From: Hymenobacter sp. BT559
GTDB lineage: Bacteria; Bacteroidota; Bacteroidia; Cytophagales; Hymenobacteraceae
DNA: 64,000 nt
Reading direction: 5' to 3'
Assembly (NCBI RefSeq): GCF_016427535.1
Contig: NZ_JAELXV010000001.1
Location: 186,001-250,000 of the forward strand
This document shows, piece by piece, positions 24,656-32,595 of this stretch (position 1 is the stretch's first letter; each line of letters opens with the position of its first letter). Under the pieces are notes generated by a model. The model did no database searches. It was not told where the DNA came from and saw nothing but the letters and a program-made list of their open reading frames with translations. The position numbers and the translations under genes were made by a program.

Positions 24656-25864
24656 CTATTCTTGTGCCCAAGCATACTCGCGCACAAAGCGCGCGGCCCG
24701 GTGCAAGTCGGGAGCCAGCACCCGGTCGTGCGCCGCGAAGGTAACGTGTTCGCGGAAGGCCGCCACCGCCTGCGCCAAGGCAGGGCTAGGCGCGGGCCCT
24801 AGGTCGGGTGCGGCGGGCCCGCGCAGGTCAAGCGCCTGGGCGGCGGCCAGCAGTTCCAAGCCTACCAGCTGTTCGGCCAGCTCAACTACACGGCGAGCTT
24901 CTTGGGCAGCCGCCGCGCCGTGTGGGCTGCGGGCGGCGTCGCCAGCGTCAGCCCAGGTGCCACACTGCTGCACTAGGCTGGCCGCTACCCTAGGTAGGGC
25001 TAGCAATCCAAATTGTGCCTCAGGCTCGGGGGCTAGGTGCCTTGGCTGCGCCACAAGTGTCGCCGTGCGCTGGGCAGCTTGGGCACCCACCTGCGCCGCC
25101 ACCTGCGTTAGTTGCGCGAGGGCGTGGTCTAGTGCGCTGGCCGGGGTGCTAGGTGTCAGCAGCTCAGTAAAAGAGGTAGGGGCCGGCGCGTCGGCATTGC
25201 AGGCAGCCTCGATGGCTTGCCGAGCATCACCTAGGAGGTCAATGCTGGCGGGGGCAGCTGCCAATGACCCTACCACCGCGGCAGCGCGGAGCAAACGTTC
25301 GGTCCGCTCCAGCACTTCTGTGGCGTAGGCCAGGGTAAAGTCGCTGCCGCTCAGTAGCCTTAGGGCTAAGGCGGGCGCAAGCTGCGGCGGCTCCCAGCCA
25401 AACAGCCCCAGCACATCGGCCGCGGCCAGGCGGTAGCCTTGGTAGTTGACCTCGCCCAGGCCCAGCAGCGGCAGCCCTAGGTGCGCCAGCGGCACCTGGT
25501 CGTGGCCCGCGCCCAGCGAGCCCTGCTCATACACCACCGGCCACACCTCGCGGCTGTAGAAGTCGAGCAAGCGCCGCACTACTGGCCCCGCGGCCGCATC
25601 GGCCCGACCTAGGCGGTGCGCTGCCAACAGCAGCATACGGCGCACCAGCGCCGCGGGTAACTCGGGACCGGTGCCCGCGGCCAGGGCCGTGAGCAAGCTA
25701 GCCAACCACTGCGCTGGATTTTCGGGAGCAGTCTCCACTGCGGGCAGTGGACTAGAGGCGTGGGACTGCTCGGCTTCGGGCTGGAGACGCACGGCTTCCG
25801 TGCTGCGTAGAAGGGCGGCCAGGGCGGCTAGCGTAAGCGGCTCGTTGGGATGGAGATAAGGCAT
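24656..25864 (-). CDS. Aromatic amino acid lyase-like protein without the MIO triad
   Basis: A 402-residue member of the histidine/phenylalanine ammonia-lyase fold, shorter than the usual ~500. The region that should form the MIO cofactor (GSxGASGDLxPLxH) reads GSLGAGHDQVPLAH (residues 115-128): Ala-Ser-Gly has become Ala119-Gly120-His121. The N-terminal YGVNTGFG loop with the catalytic Tyr is also missing, residues 30-55 being an Ala/Pro/Glu-rich spacer. The rest fits: LPLLGLGEVNYQG, SGSDFTLAYATEVLERTERLL, and DRVLAPDLHRAARFV at the end. It should therefore lack ammonia-lyase chemistry. It lies between hisS (separated by a palindrome) and the T9SS gene. A binding or regulatory role is conceivable but unsupported. 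Confidence 0.75.
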   Translation of the reverse strand: MPYLHPNEPLTLAALAALLRSTEAVRLQPEAEQSHASSPLPAVETAPENPAQWLASLLTALAAGTGPELPAALVRRMLLLAAHRLGRADAAAGPVVRRLLDFYSREVWPVVYEQGSLGAGHDQVPLAHLGLPLLGLGEVNYQGYRLAAADVLGLFGWEPPQLAPALALRLLSGSDFTLAYATEVLERTERLLRAAAVVGSLAAAPASIDLLGDARQAIEAACNADAPAPTSFTELLTPSTPASALDHALAQLTQVAAQVGAQAAQRTATLVAQPRHLAPEPEAQFGLLALPRVAASLVQQCGTWADAGDAARSPHGAAAAQEARRVVELAEQLVGLELLAAAQALDLRGPAAPDLGPAPSPALAQAVAAFREHVTFAAHDRVLAPDLHRAARFVREYAWAQE

Positions 25865-25907
25865 AGAAAAAAGGCTGGCGGCGAGAATCGAGTTGCTAGT
25901 AAGGCAA

Positions 25908-25978
25908 AGTAGCGCGGACTTTCAGTCCGCGAGTGGGTAGCAAGTACCCGCACTCGCGGACTGAAAGTCCGCGCTACT
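25908..25978. repeat. Perfect 28-bp-arm palindrome between hisS and the lyase-like gene
   Basis: The arms at 25908-25935 and 25951-25978 are perfectly complementary. Each arm itself contains the dyad CGCGGACTTTCAGTCCGCG. It follows the hisS stop and may serve as its terminator. Confidence 0.9.
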
Positions 25979-25996
25979 AGCTGCGAAATTCTGGCG

Positions 25997-27442
25997 CTAT
26001 AACGTGAGCGCCCCCACTACTTCGCCGAGTGGCAGTGTGCGCTCTTCACCGGTTTTCAGAATTTTTACCTTCGCCACGCCCGCTGCTAGCTCTTCGGGAC
26101 CTAGGATGACAACCAGCGGAATGCCCTTGGCATCGGCGTACTTAAATTGCTTTTGCAGCTTGCTGGCATCGGGGTACAGCTCGGCGGGGATGCCCGCGGC
26201 GCGCAACTCGGCTAGCAGCGGCAGGGCCGCCCGGCCGCTGGCCGCGTCGAAGTGCGTGAGCAGCACCCGGGTGGGCGTTTCGCCGGTTTCGGTAAAGAGG
26301 TCGAGGCTTTCGAGGCAGTCGTAGAGGCGGTCGACGCCAAACGAGAAGCCCACGCCCGACACGCCCGGCAGGCCAAACGAGCCGGTGAGGTTGTCGTAGC
26401 GGCCGCCGCCGCTCACGCTGCCCATCTGCACATTGTTGATTTTGACCTCGAAAATGCAGCCCGTGTAATAGCTCAGTCCGCGGGCCAGCGTAGGGTCAAA
26501 CTCCAGCCGGTCGAACTGCGTGAAGCCCGAGGCCTGCAAGATGTCACGCACCTCGGCCAACTCGTTCAGGCCCTTGTAGAAGGCCGTCCCTTCGTCTTCG
26601 CTGTCGGCAGCGGGACGCAGGCCATCGGGCTCTACGCCTGCCGTTACGAAGCCGGCCAGCAGGCGCGAGAGCTTTTCGGGGTAGCTGCCCGCCACGCTCA
26701 GCAGCTCAAACAGCGTGTCAATGGTGGGCTCCGAAAAGCCTTTTTCGAGCAATTCCTTGCTCACCCCATCGCGCCCGATTTTGTCAAGCTTGTCAATGGC
26801 CACGAACAGGTCTGTTTCGGTGCCTTCGCTACCTAGGGCCTGGTAGATGTTGCGCAGTACCCCGCGGTGGTTGATTTTAATGGTAAAATCAGTCAAGCCC
26901 AGGCCGTTGAATACTTGCGCCATCATCAGCACGATTTCGGCTTCGCAGAGCAGCGAGTCGGTGCCCACCACGTCGGCGTCGCACTGCCAGAACTCGCGGT
27001 AGCGCCCGCGCTGCGGGCGGTCGGCGCGCCACACGGGCTGCATCTGGTAGCGGCGGAAGGGGAAGGTGAGCGTACCTCGGTTCATGGCCACGTAGCGGGC
27101 GAAGGGCACGGTGAGGTCGTAGCGCAGGCCCTTCTCGGCAATCTTGGGTAGCACGGCCTTATGGCCAGCGTCGAGGTCCTCGGCCGTCACGATGGGCGTG
27201 ATTTCGCCGCGGCGCTCCTTCACCAAGAAGTTACCCGAGTTCAGGACTTTAAACAGCAGCTGGTCGCCCTCGTCGCCGTACTTGCCGGTGAGTGCCGAGA
27301 GGTTTTCGAGGGTCGGCGTTTCGAGTGGCGCGTAGCCAAACGTCTCGAACGTGCGCCGGATAACATTAAAAATATATTGGCGGCGCGCCACTTGGGCCGG
27401 GCCAAAATCGCGGGTGCCTTGCGGGATGCTGGGTTTTTCCAT
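25997..27442 (-). CDS. hisS: Histidyl-tRNA synthetase
   Basis: A 481-residue class II synthetase that charges tRNA-His in the cytoplasm. It begins MEKPSIPQGTRDFGPAQVAR (family start PKGTRDF). Motif 2 is visible in RYQMQPVWRADRPQRGRYREFWQCDADVVG, the histidine-specific motifs are LARGLSYYTGCIFEV and SGGGRYDNL, and the C-terminal anticodon-binding domain follows from about residue 385. A TACCTTTG box lies 8 bases upstream of the ATG, which would give a very short leader. It is monocistronic or followed by the lyase-like gene across a palindrome. Confidence 0.95.
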   Translation of the reverse strand: MEKPSIPQGTRDFGPAQVARRQYIFNVIRRTFETFGYAPLETPTLENLSALTGKYGDEGDQLLFKVLNSGNFLVKERRGEITPIVTAEDLDAGHKAVLPKIAEKGLRYDLTVPFARYVAMNRGTLTFPFRRYQMQPVWRADRPQRGRYREFWQCDADVVGTDSLLCEAEIVLMMAQVFNGLGLTDFTIKINHRGVLRNIYQALGSEGTETDLFVAIDKLDKIGRDGVSKELLEKGFSEPTIDTLFELLSVAGSYPEKLSRLLAGFVTAGVEPDGLRPAADSEDEGTAFYKGLNELAEVRDILQASGFTQFDRLEFDPTLARGLSYYTGCIFEVKINNVQMGSVSGGGRYDNLTGSFGLPGVSGVGFSFGVDRLYDCLESLDLFTETGETPTRVLLTHFDAASGRAALPLLAELRAAGIPAELYPDASKLQKQFKYADAKGIPLVVILGPEELAAGVAKVKILKTGEERTLPLGEVVGALTL

Positions 27443-27449
27443 TACGGCG

Positions 27450-27457
27450 CAAAGGTA
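27450..27457 (-). promoter_or_regulatory. -7 promoter box of hisS
   Basis: The minus strand reads TACCTTTG, a perfect TAnnTTTG -7 element, 8 bases before ATG 27442. No convincing TTTG lies 19-21 bases upstream. Confidence 0.45.
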
Positions 27458-27493
27458 GGTTTTGGGGCCGACTACCTACTGCCCTAGGGTGGG

Positions 27494-27754
27494 CTAGCGT
27501 GGCTGCGCGGGCTGCGGCGCGGCGCTGGCAGGCTGGCCCGTACGGGCCGCGTTGGTGACGGCGTTTAGCTCGGCTCCCTTAGGCACGTCTTGCTTGTAGG
27601 GTGCGGCGCTAGTAGTCTTTCGGCGGCCTTTGGGCAGCTTGGCGGGGTCTACGCCGTAGGGCGTGCCATCAGGCTTTTTGCCGCAGGCCGAGAGCAAGAC
27701 CACTAAGGTGCTGGCGAAGAGCATACTCCGCGAAATAAAACGTAAGGGCTGCAT
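27494..27754 (-). CDS. Small lipoprotein
   Basis: An 86-residue protein. The leader (FISRSMLFASTLVVLLSAC) ends in a good lipobox LSAC followed by GKKPDGTPYGV. The mature part is Lys/Pro/Ala-rich and probably disordered. It should be anchored in the outer or inner membrane by its lipidated cysteine. Family not recognised. ATG 27754 is chosen over 27805 because it gives a standard-length signal peptide. Confidence 0.65.
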   Translation of the reverse strand: MQPLRFISRSMLFASTLVVLLSACGKKPDGTPYGVDPAKLPKGRRKTTSAAPYKQDVPKGAELNAVTNAARTGQPASAAPQPAQPR

Positions 27755-27844
27755 GAAGATGAAATGAAGTGACAAGTATACGGCCTGGCGGCAAGAAGGT
27801 CGCACGCAGGACGAGCGAGGCCGTTATTCTTGTCATAAACAGAA

Positions 27845-27874
27845 AGCTGCCAGCCCATTACTGAGCTGGCAGCT
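27845..27874 (-). terminator. Hairpin after M28 peptidase gene
   Basis: AGCTGCCAGC (27845-27854) pairs perfectly with GCTGGCAGCT (27865-27874). The minus strand continues with a T-rich stretch. It follows the M28 peptidase stop. Confidence 0.6.
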
Positions 27875-27924
27875 GCTGAGGGCCACGAAAGCCTATGAGT
27901 AGAACCTAGGCGAAGGCCAGATGG

Positions 27925-29868
27925 CTACTCTTTGGTAAACTCGATTTTCTGGCCGCCTTGGTTGAGCGTGAAGCTGGGCTTATCCGGAGCAAAATCTAGT
28001 TGGAGGCCTGCTTGGTCGAACTTGAACACGCCCTGGCGCACGGGCTCTAGCGCAAAGGCGGGCTGGCCGGTAGCCTGGGCCTTTAGCGTGGTGCCTTCCT
28101 TACTGAGCACAATTTTGAGCGGCACGCCGGGGCTGCCGTAGTTGCCCACGTAGCGGTCGAGGTCAGCCGCAGTGGGCACGAAGCCGGTAGAGCGGAATTT
28201 CTCATCGACCATGATGCGCTGGTCGCGGTTGGCCACGGCCCAGGCGGTGTGGAAAATGAGCTGGTCGCGCCGGGCCATGGCCGGGAAGTCAATCAGGTCT
28301 ACGTCGTCGGTAGCTTTGTGGTACTGGGGGTGCAAGCCACTGGTGTAGAAGATAATCGGTACGTTGTGCTTGGCGAAGTTGTAATGGTCCGAGCGCTCGT
28401 AGATGTGCTCAGGGTCATCGGGAGCGTTGTACTTGTAGTCGAGCGCTATCGGCTGGTACTGTTGGTTAGTGGCCTCGCTCAGCGTGTGCAGCTCCTGCGA
28501 GAGACGGTCGTCGCCCACCAGGTAGAGGTAGTCGCCTTTGCCCTGGTGCAGGCTATCCACGCGGCCCACCATGTCGATGTTGAGGTCAGTGACGGTATTA
28601 GCCAGCGGGAAGATGGGGTGGTCGGTGTAGTACTGTGAGCCCAGCAGGCCCTCTTCCTCACCAGTATTGGCCAAGAACAGGATGCTGCGGCGCGGGCCGT
28701 GGCCGTCTTTCTTGGCTTGGGTGAAGGCGCGGGCCATAGCTAGCACGCTCACTGTGCCCGAGCCGTCGTCGTCGGCCCCGTTGTACACCACGCCGTCTTT
28801 GATACCTAGGTGGTCGTAGTGGGCCGATACGACCACTACCTCGTCTTTCTTATCGCCACCTTCGAGGTAGCCCAGCACGTTTTCGGTGGTGAAGGGCTCT
28901 TTCTTCTGCTTGAGCTGCCCGTTGGTTGAGGCGGGCTTGAAATCGCCGGCCAGGGGCTTGCCCGCGGCGGCCACACCTTTTTCGTACTTGGTGAGGCCCG
29001 CCGGAGTAGTACCTAGTAGGGCCGCGCCTAGGGCCGGCGATACCAGTACGATGCCAAGCCCACTCTGGGCCGGCTGGTCGGTAAACTCCAACTGCTCCTG
29101 GCCGAGTAGCTGGGCATAGTCCTTAGGAGTCTGTGCAAACGCGGCCGCCGTGGGTGCCACCAAAAAGACCGACTTTGGCCGGGCGGCGCGCAGGGCGCCG
29201 GTGCGGGCCGATAGGGCTGGTAGGCCGCTGGCACCATACGCGCTGGTTTTGCCTAGCAACGGCTGCCCGGTCTTGTTGAGCGGTTGGCCTAGCAATACCA
29301 CTAGGTCGCCGCCCGGGGCGGGAGTGGCATCGGAATAATTAGCTTCCTTAATGCCGTAGCCCGCGAAGGTGGGCTTTAGAGGAGCTGTAGAACCTAGAAG
29401 GCCACCCGGCAGCAGCACGTAAAAATCCTTGCCCTGCGTGTATGTTTTACCACCTACCTGGATGGCCGAAGCCGGGTCGATGCTCACGCGGTTCATGGTG
29501 AAGTGCTGCAAGTAGGGATTGTCCGAACCCTGCACCGGCCCTGCCAGCCCATCGGCGGCGAAAGCCTTGGCGATGTAATCGGCGGCCATCTTCTGACCCT
29601 TCTTGCCCGTTTCGCGGCCCTCGTACGCATCAGAGGCCAGTACTGACAGGTCTTGCTTTAGCGCCTCGGGCGTGATGGTGGCGGCGTAGGGCACCGACCA
29701 ATCGGTGGCTGCGGCCGCCGGGGCGGTGGTAGTAGCCGCGTCGGCTTGGCCACGCTTGTGCTTGGTTTTGACTTTGATGGCGCCGGCCGGGGTAGCGGGC
29801 ACCGTAGGCTGGGCCACGGCGGTACCTGCTAGCAGCAGCGCCGCAGCCAGGTAAAGAGGTTTGGACAT
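27925..29868 (-). CDS. Exported M28-family zinc peptidase
   Basis: A 647-residue protein with a signal peptide (LYLAAALLLAGTAVAQ), a basic KVKTKHKRG linker, a substrate-lid (PA-like) region, and the M28 catalytic core. Zinc ligands and catalytic residues are visible in VVVSAHYDHLG, NGADDDGSGTVSVL, FLANTGEEEGLLGSQYY, LNIDMVGR and the final His in PQYHKATDDVDLI. It should act as an aminopeptidase or carboxypeptidase in the periplasm or outside. The last ~85 residues (from FVPTAADLDRYVGNYGSPG) repeat the C-terminal module of the neighbouring serine hydrolase. The two genes are 59 bases apart on the same strand, hydrolase first. Confidence 0.87.
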   Translation of the reverse strand: MSKPLYLAAALLLAGTAVAQPTVPATPAGAIKVKTKHKRGQADAATTTAPAAAATDWSVPYAATITPEALKQDLSVLASDAYEGRETGKKGQKMAADYIAKAFAADGLAGPVQGSDNPYLQHFTMNRVSIDPASAIQVGGKTYTQGKDFYVLLPGGLLGSTAPLKPTFAGYGIKEANYSDATPAPGGDLVVLLGQPLNKTGQPLLGKTSAYGASGLPALSARTGALRAARPKSVFLVAPTAAAFAQTPKDYAQLLGQEQLEFTDQPAQSGLGIVLVSPALGAALLGTTPAGLTKYEKGVAAAGKPLAGDFKPASTNGQLKQKKEPFTTENVLGYLEGGDKKDEVVVVSAHYDHLGIKDGVVYNGADDDGSGTVSVLAMARAFTQAKKDGHGPRRSILFLANTGEEEGLLGSQYYTDHPIFPLANTVTDLNIDMVGRVDSLHQGKGDYLYLVGDDRLSQELHTLSEATNQQYQPIALDYKYNAPDDPEHIYERSDHYNFAKHNVPIIFYTSGLHPQYHKATDDVDLIDFPAMARRDQLIFHTAWAVANRDQRIMVDEKFRSTGFVPTAADLDRYVGNYGSPGVPLKIVLSKEGTTLKAQATGQPAFALEPVRQGVFKFDQAGLQLDFAPDKPSFTLNQGGQKIEFTKE

Positions 29869-29927
29869 GAAGAGAAAAATGGGGAAAGAAGCAGGTCTGA
29901 AAAAAGCAGGTAGCCAAATAAGGCAAC

Positions 29928-31262
29928 TTATTCCTTCGTAAATGTATAGGTATTGGCTCCCTGCTTGAGCGTAAACGTGGGCTTGGCCGCGTCAAACTCC
30001 ATGCGGATGTTTGCCTGGTCGAACTTGAACACGCCCTGGCTCACGGGCTCAAGCGGGAAGGCTGACTGGCCCGTGGCCTGGGCCAGGAGCGAGCCGCTCT
30101 CTTTAGTCAGCGTAACCTTGAGCGGAATCTGCTGGCTCGCGTAGGTGCCGACGTAGCGGTCGAGGTCGGCCGCGGCGGGTACGAAAGTGCTGGCCGCGAA
30201 ATCGGGGATTTTATAGGGCTTGTTGTAGCAGATGCGCAGCACGTCGCCCATTGCATCGCCGAGGGTATAGCTGTGGGCGTTGGTGCTCAGGGTCACGGCC
30301 AGCTTGTCATCGGGGAAGTAGCTGGCTATCGATTGAAAGCCGTCGATGATGCCGCCGTGCCCATAGCCAGGCTTGCCATAAAAGGGCATCAGCATAATGC
30401 CCCGCCCAAAGCCATCGCGGACGGTTTTCATTTCGCCTAGGCTAGCGGCCGATACCAGCTTACCCGCAAACAGCGCTTCCAGAAAGCGGTCGATGTCGGT
30501 TGGAGTCGATACGACCGCGCCCGCGCCGCCGGGGGTGCTCATGTTGGTTTCGGTATCGAGCTGCCAGTCGCCGCTGCCGGTGGGCTTGTAGGAAAAAGCT
30601 TCCTGCTGCTTGGGGTCGATTTTGCCGCCGTAGTAGGTGTTTTTAAGTCCGGCTTTGGCCACTACACGCTTTTGCAGGGCCTGGGCGTAGGGCTGCTTGC
30701 CGAGCTTCTTTACGATGTAGCCCAGCACGATATAGTTGGAGTTGCTGTAGTCGAATTTCGCGCCCGGCTCGAAATCTGGCGAGTAGTTGCTCATCATCGC
30801 CAGCAGCTCAGCCTGCACTTTAGGCTGGGTCATGTAGCCTAGGTAAGCCGCATCGGCGGTGAGGTTGTGCAGGCCGCTGCGGTGGCTCAGGAGCTGGTCG
30901 ATGGTAATGGTCTTGGCATTGGGCAGCTGCGGGAAGAAGGTGGCTAGCTTGGTGTCTAGCGTCAGCTTTTTCTCCTCGATAAGCTGAAAAATCATCACCG
31001 CCGTGAACATCTTCGTGATGGAGCCCATGCGGTAGCGCGTGGCGGGGGTAGCCGGCACTGGGGGTGCCAGTTGCGCCGAGCCAAAAGCGTGGCTGTACAT
31101 CACCTGTCCATTGCGCGACACGGCCAGGCTGCCCATCATCTTATTATGAGTAGCCAGGCTGGTGAGCAGGCTATCGAGCTTGGCGGTGTTCAGCTGCTGG
31201 GCGTGGGCGGTGAGGGTGGCAGCCCCAAGCAGGCCCGTGAGAAAGAGAAAGCGTGCATTCAT
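29928..31262 (-). CDS. Exported serine hydrolase (beta-lactamase / class C type)
   Basis: A 444-residue protein. It has a signal peptide (FLFLTGLLGAATLTAHAQ) and a penicillin-binding fold with the catalytic SxxK in MGSITKMFTA and the YxN motif in FDYSNSNYIVLG, plus GYGHGG where the third (KTG-like) motif is expected. Such enzymes hydrolyse esters, peptides or beta-lactams; the natural substrate cannot be read. After the catalytic domain comes a ~85-residue module (from FVPAAADLDRYVGTYASQQ) that is homologous to the end of the M28 peptidase next door. ATG 31262 is preferred over an earlier start at 31313. Confidence 0.85.
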   Translation of the reverse strand: MNARFLFLTGLLGAATLTAHAQQLNTAKLDSLLTSLATHNKMMGSLAVSRNGQVMYSHAFGSAQLAPPVPATPATRYRMGSITKMFTAVMIFQLIEEKKLTLDTKLATFFPQLPNAKTITIDQLLSHRSGLHNLTADAAYLGYMTQPKVQAELLAMMSNYSPDFEPGAKFDYSNSNYIVLGYIVKKLGKQPYAQALQKRVVAKAGLKNTYYGGKIDPKQQEAFSYKPTGSGDWQLDTETNMSTPGGAGAVVSTPTDIDRFLEALFAGKLVSAASLGEMKTVRDGFGRGIMLMPFYGKPGYGHGGIIDGFQSIASYFPDDKLAVTLSTNAHSYTLGDAMGDVLRICYNKPYKIPDFAASTFVPAAADLDRYVGTYASQQIPLKVTLTKESGSLLAQATGQSAFPLEPVSQGVFKFDQANIRMEFDAAKPTFTLKQGANTYTFTKE

Positions 31263-31360
31263 AAGGCGGAGGGAGACAAGGTAGAGAGGTAATCGCCGCC
31301 CAATGAGTTGCATTACACACCTAAGGCTGGTTCAATGTGAAAGAACGACCTAACGCGCAG

Positions 31361-31465
31361 ACCCCACCCCCAGCCCCTCCCCTCTGGGAGAGGGGAGCCC
31401 TTCGTTCTCTAACGCTAGAGTCGTCAGGCTCCCCTCTCCCGGAGGGGAGGGGCTGGGGGTGGGGT
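31361..31465. repeat. 39-bp-arm GC-rich palindrome, copy 1
   Basis: The arms at 31361-31399 and 31427-31465 pair with one mismatch. The arm begins ACCCCACCCCCAGCCCCTCC. Related copies lie at 40701-40818 and 45092-45207, each between genes. Confidence 0.9.
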
Positions 31466-31491
31466 CCTCGCGCCTCGCTGGCGCTAGGCTG

Positions 31492-32334
31492 CTACTTCAC
31501 GGCGACCGTGCCGGCCGATTGGGCGCTGGGCAGCTGGTCGCAGCTCGTGACTACCAGGATGCGCTCGCCGGCCTGGGCGCGGGCCGCCAGCTTGCTGTAC
31601 ACGTATTGCTCACGGTACTCGCTGATGGCGCTGCCTAGGGTGTGGCAAAACGAGCCGCTGGGGTAAAGCGCCGTGGCTGCTTGGGGGCAGAAGTAGGCGG
31701 CGGGGGCATTCCACCACTGGCCGCCGTCGGGGCAGTATTTAGCGAAGGCAGTGGCAAGCTCGCCCACGTTGCGGATAACGTGCTCGGTGCCGGGTACGAA
31801 GTATTTGCTCTGCGCAATGAGCTGCTGCATGGCCTTCGCGGTAAAGGCCTTAGAGGCGCCCGTGCGTTGCTGGAAGCGCCGGGCTTCGCGCAGCAAGTAG
31901 TAAAGCTTAAGCTGCTCGGCATCAACCTTAGTCAGCAAGTAGTTGTACTCGGCCACTGGGTCGTCGAGGCGCTCGGTGGGCACCTGGTATTGCTGGGCCA
32001 GCAGGCGGGCGTAGCCGGGGGCGCCCTTGGTCTGTATGGTAGCGGCTTCGGTATCAGCGGTGCCTAGGTCGGGTTTTTCGACTACCACCAGCGTGGGCTG
32101 GTAGGTGTCGAACAGCCGGCGCAGCTGGGCATATTGCTCGTGCTTTGCATCTTGGGAATTGACCACACCGAAGTAGGTGATGCCGGAAGTAGGCGCGGCC
32201 GATTTGGCAGCCGACGCAGTGGCGTACACACCGGTTAGCGCTTGGGCATCGGGCACCAGGGCCAGGTCTTGGGCGGAGGCACCTAGGGCCGAAAACAGGA
32301 GGGTAGTGGCGAAGAGGAGGGCAGTGGTTTTCAT
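31492..32334 (-). CDS. Exported protein of unknown function (weak TraB/ChaN-like resemblance)
   Basis: A 280-residue protein with a signal peptide (TALLFATTLLFSALGASAQ). The mature part holds TYQPTLVVVEKPD and, at the end, YREQYVYSKLAARAQAGERILVVTSCDQLP, which recall the strand-helix layout of TraB/GumN/ChaN-like proteins (R-x-x-x-M ... L-V-V-G-x-G-H-L). The expected histidine is replaced here by CDQ, so catalytic function is doubtful. The middle is a helical YNYLLTKVDAEQLKLYYLLREARRF region. No clear operon partner; the serine hydrolase lies 230 bases downstream across a palindrome. Confidence 0.6.
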   Translation of the reverse strand: MKTTALLFATTLLFSALGASAQDLALVPDAQALTGVYATASAAKSAAPTSGITYFGVVNSQDAKHEQYAQLRRLFDTYQPTLVVVEKPDLGTADTEAATIQTKGAPGYARLLAQQYQVPTERLDDPVAEYNYLLTKVDAEQLKLYYLLREARRFQQRTGASKAFTAKAMQQLIAQSKYFVPGTEHVIRNVGELATAFAKYCPDGGQWWNAPAAYFCPQAATALYPSGSFCHTLGSAISEYREQYVYSKLAARAQAGERILVVTSCDQLPSAQSAGTVAVK

Positions 32335-32595
32335 GACAAAGAAAGAAAAAGATGAGGTAGGAAGAAGAGGAAAAGAACTGCTGCGAACGCGGTGCAAAGC
32401 AACGGTGCCGCTAGCCGGAGGTGATTAAGACAGTGTATTGATTTTAAAGAATTTGTGTGACCAAAAGCGTAGGAGTTATTCGTTCAAATAGGTCATACCG
32501 CACCCGCTGCCGCAACTCGCTCGCGCCATGAATTGGATAATCCACCCGAGCCGCCGCTGCGGGCCCGGTATGCCCTACTTGAATGGGGGAGGGGA

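Noticed and set aside
26252..26836. 194-residue plus-strand ORF
   Set aside because: Antisense to hisS.
31337..31666. 109-residue ORF containing PPAPPLWERGALRS and SGSPLPEGRG
   Set aside because: It is the translation of the 39-bp-arm palindrome at 31361-31465 running into the antisense of the exported unknown gene.
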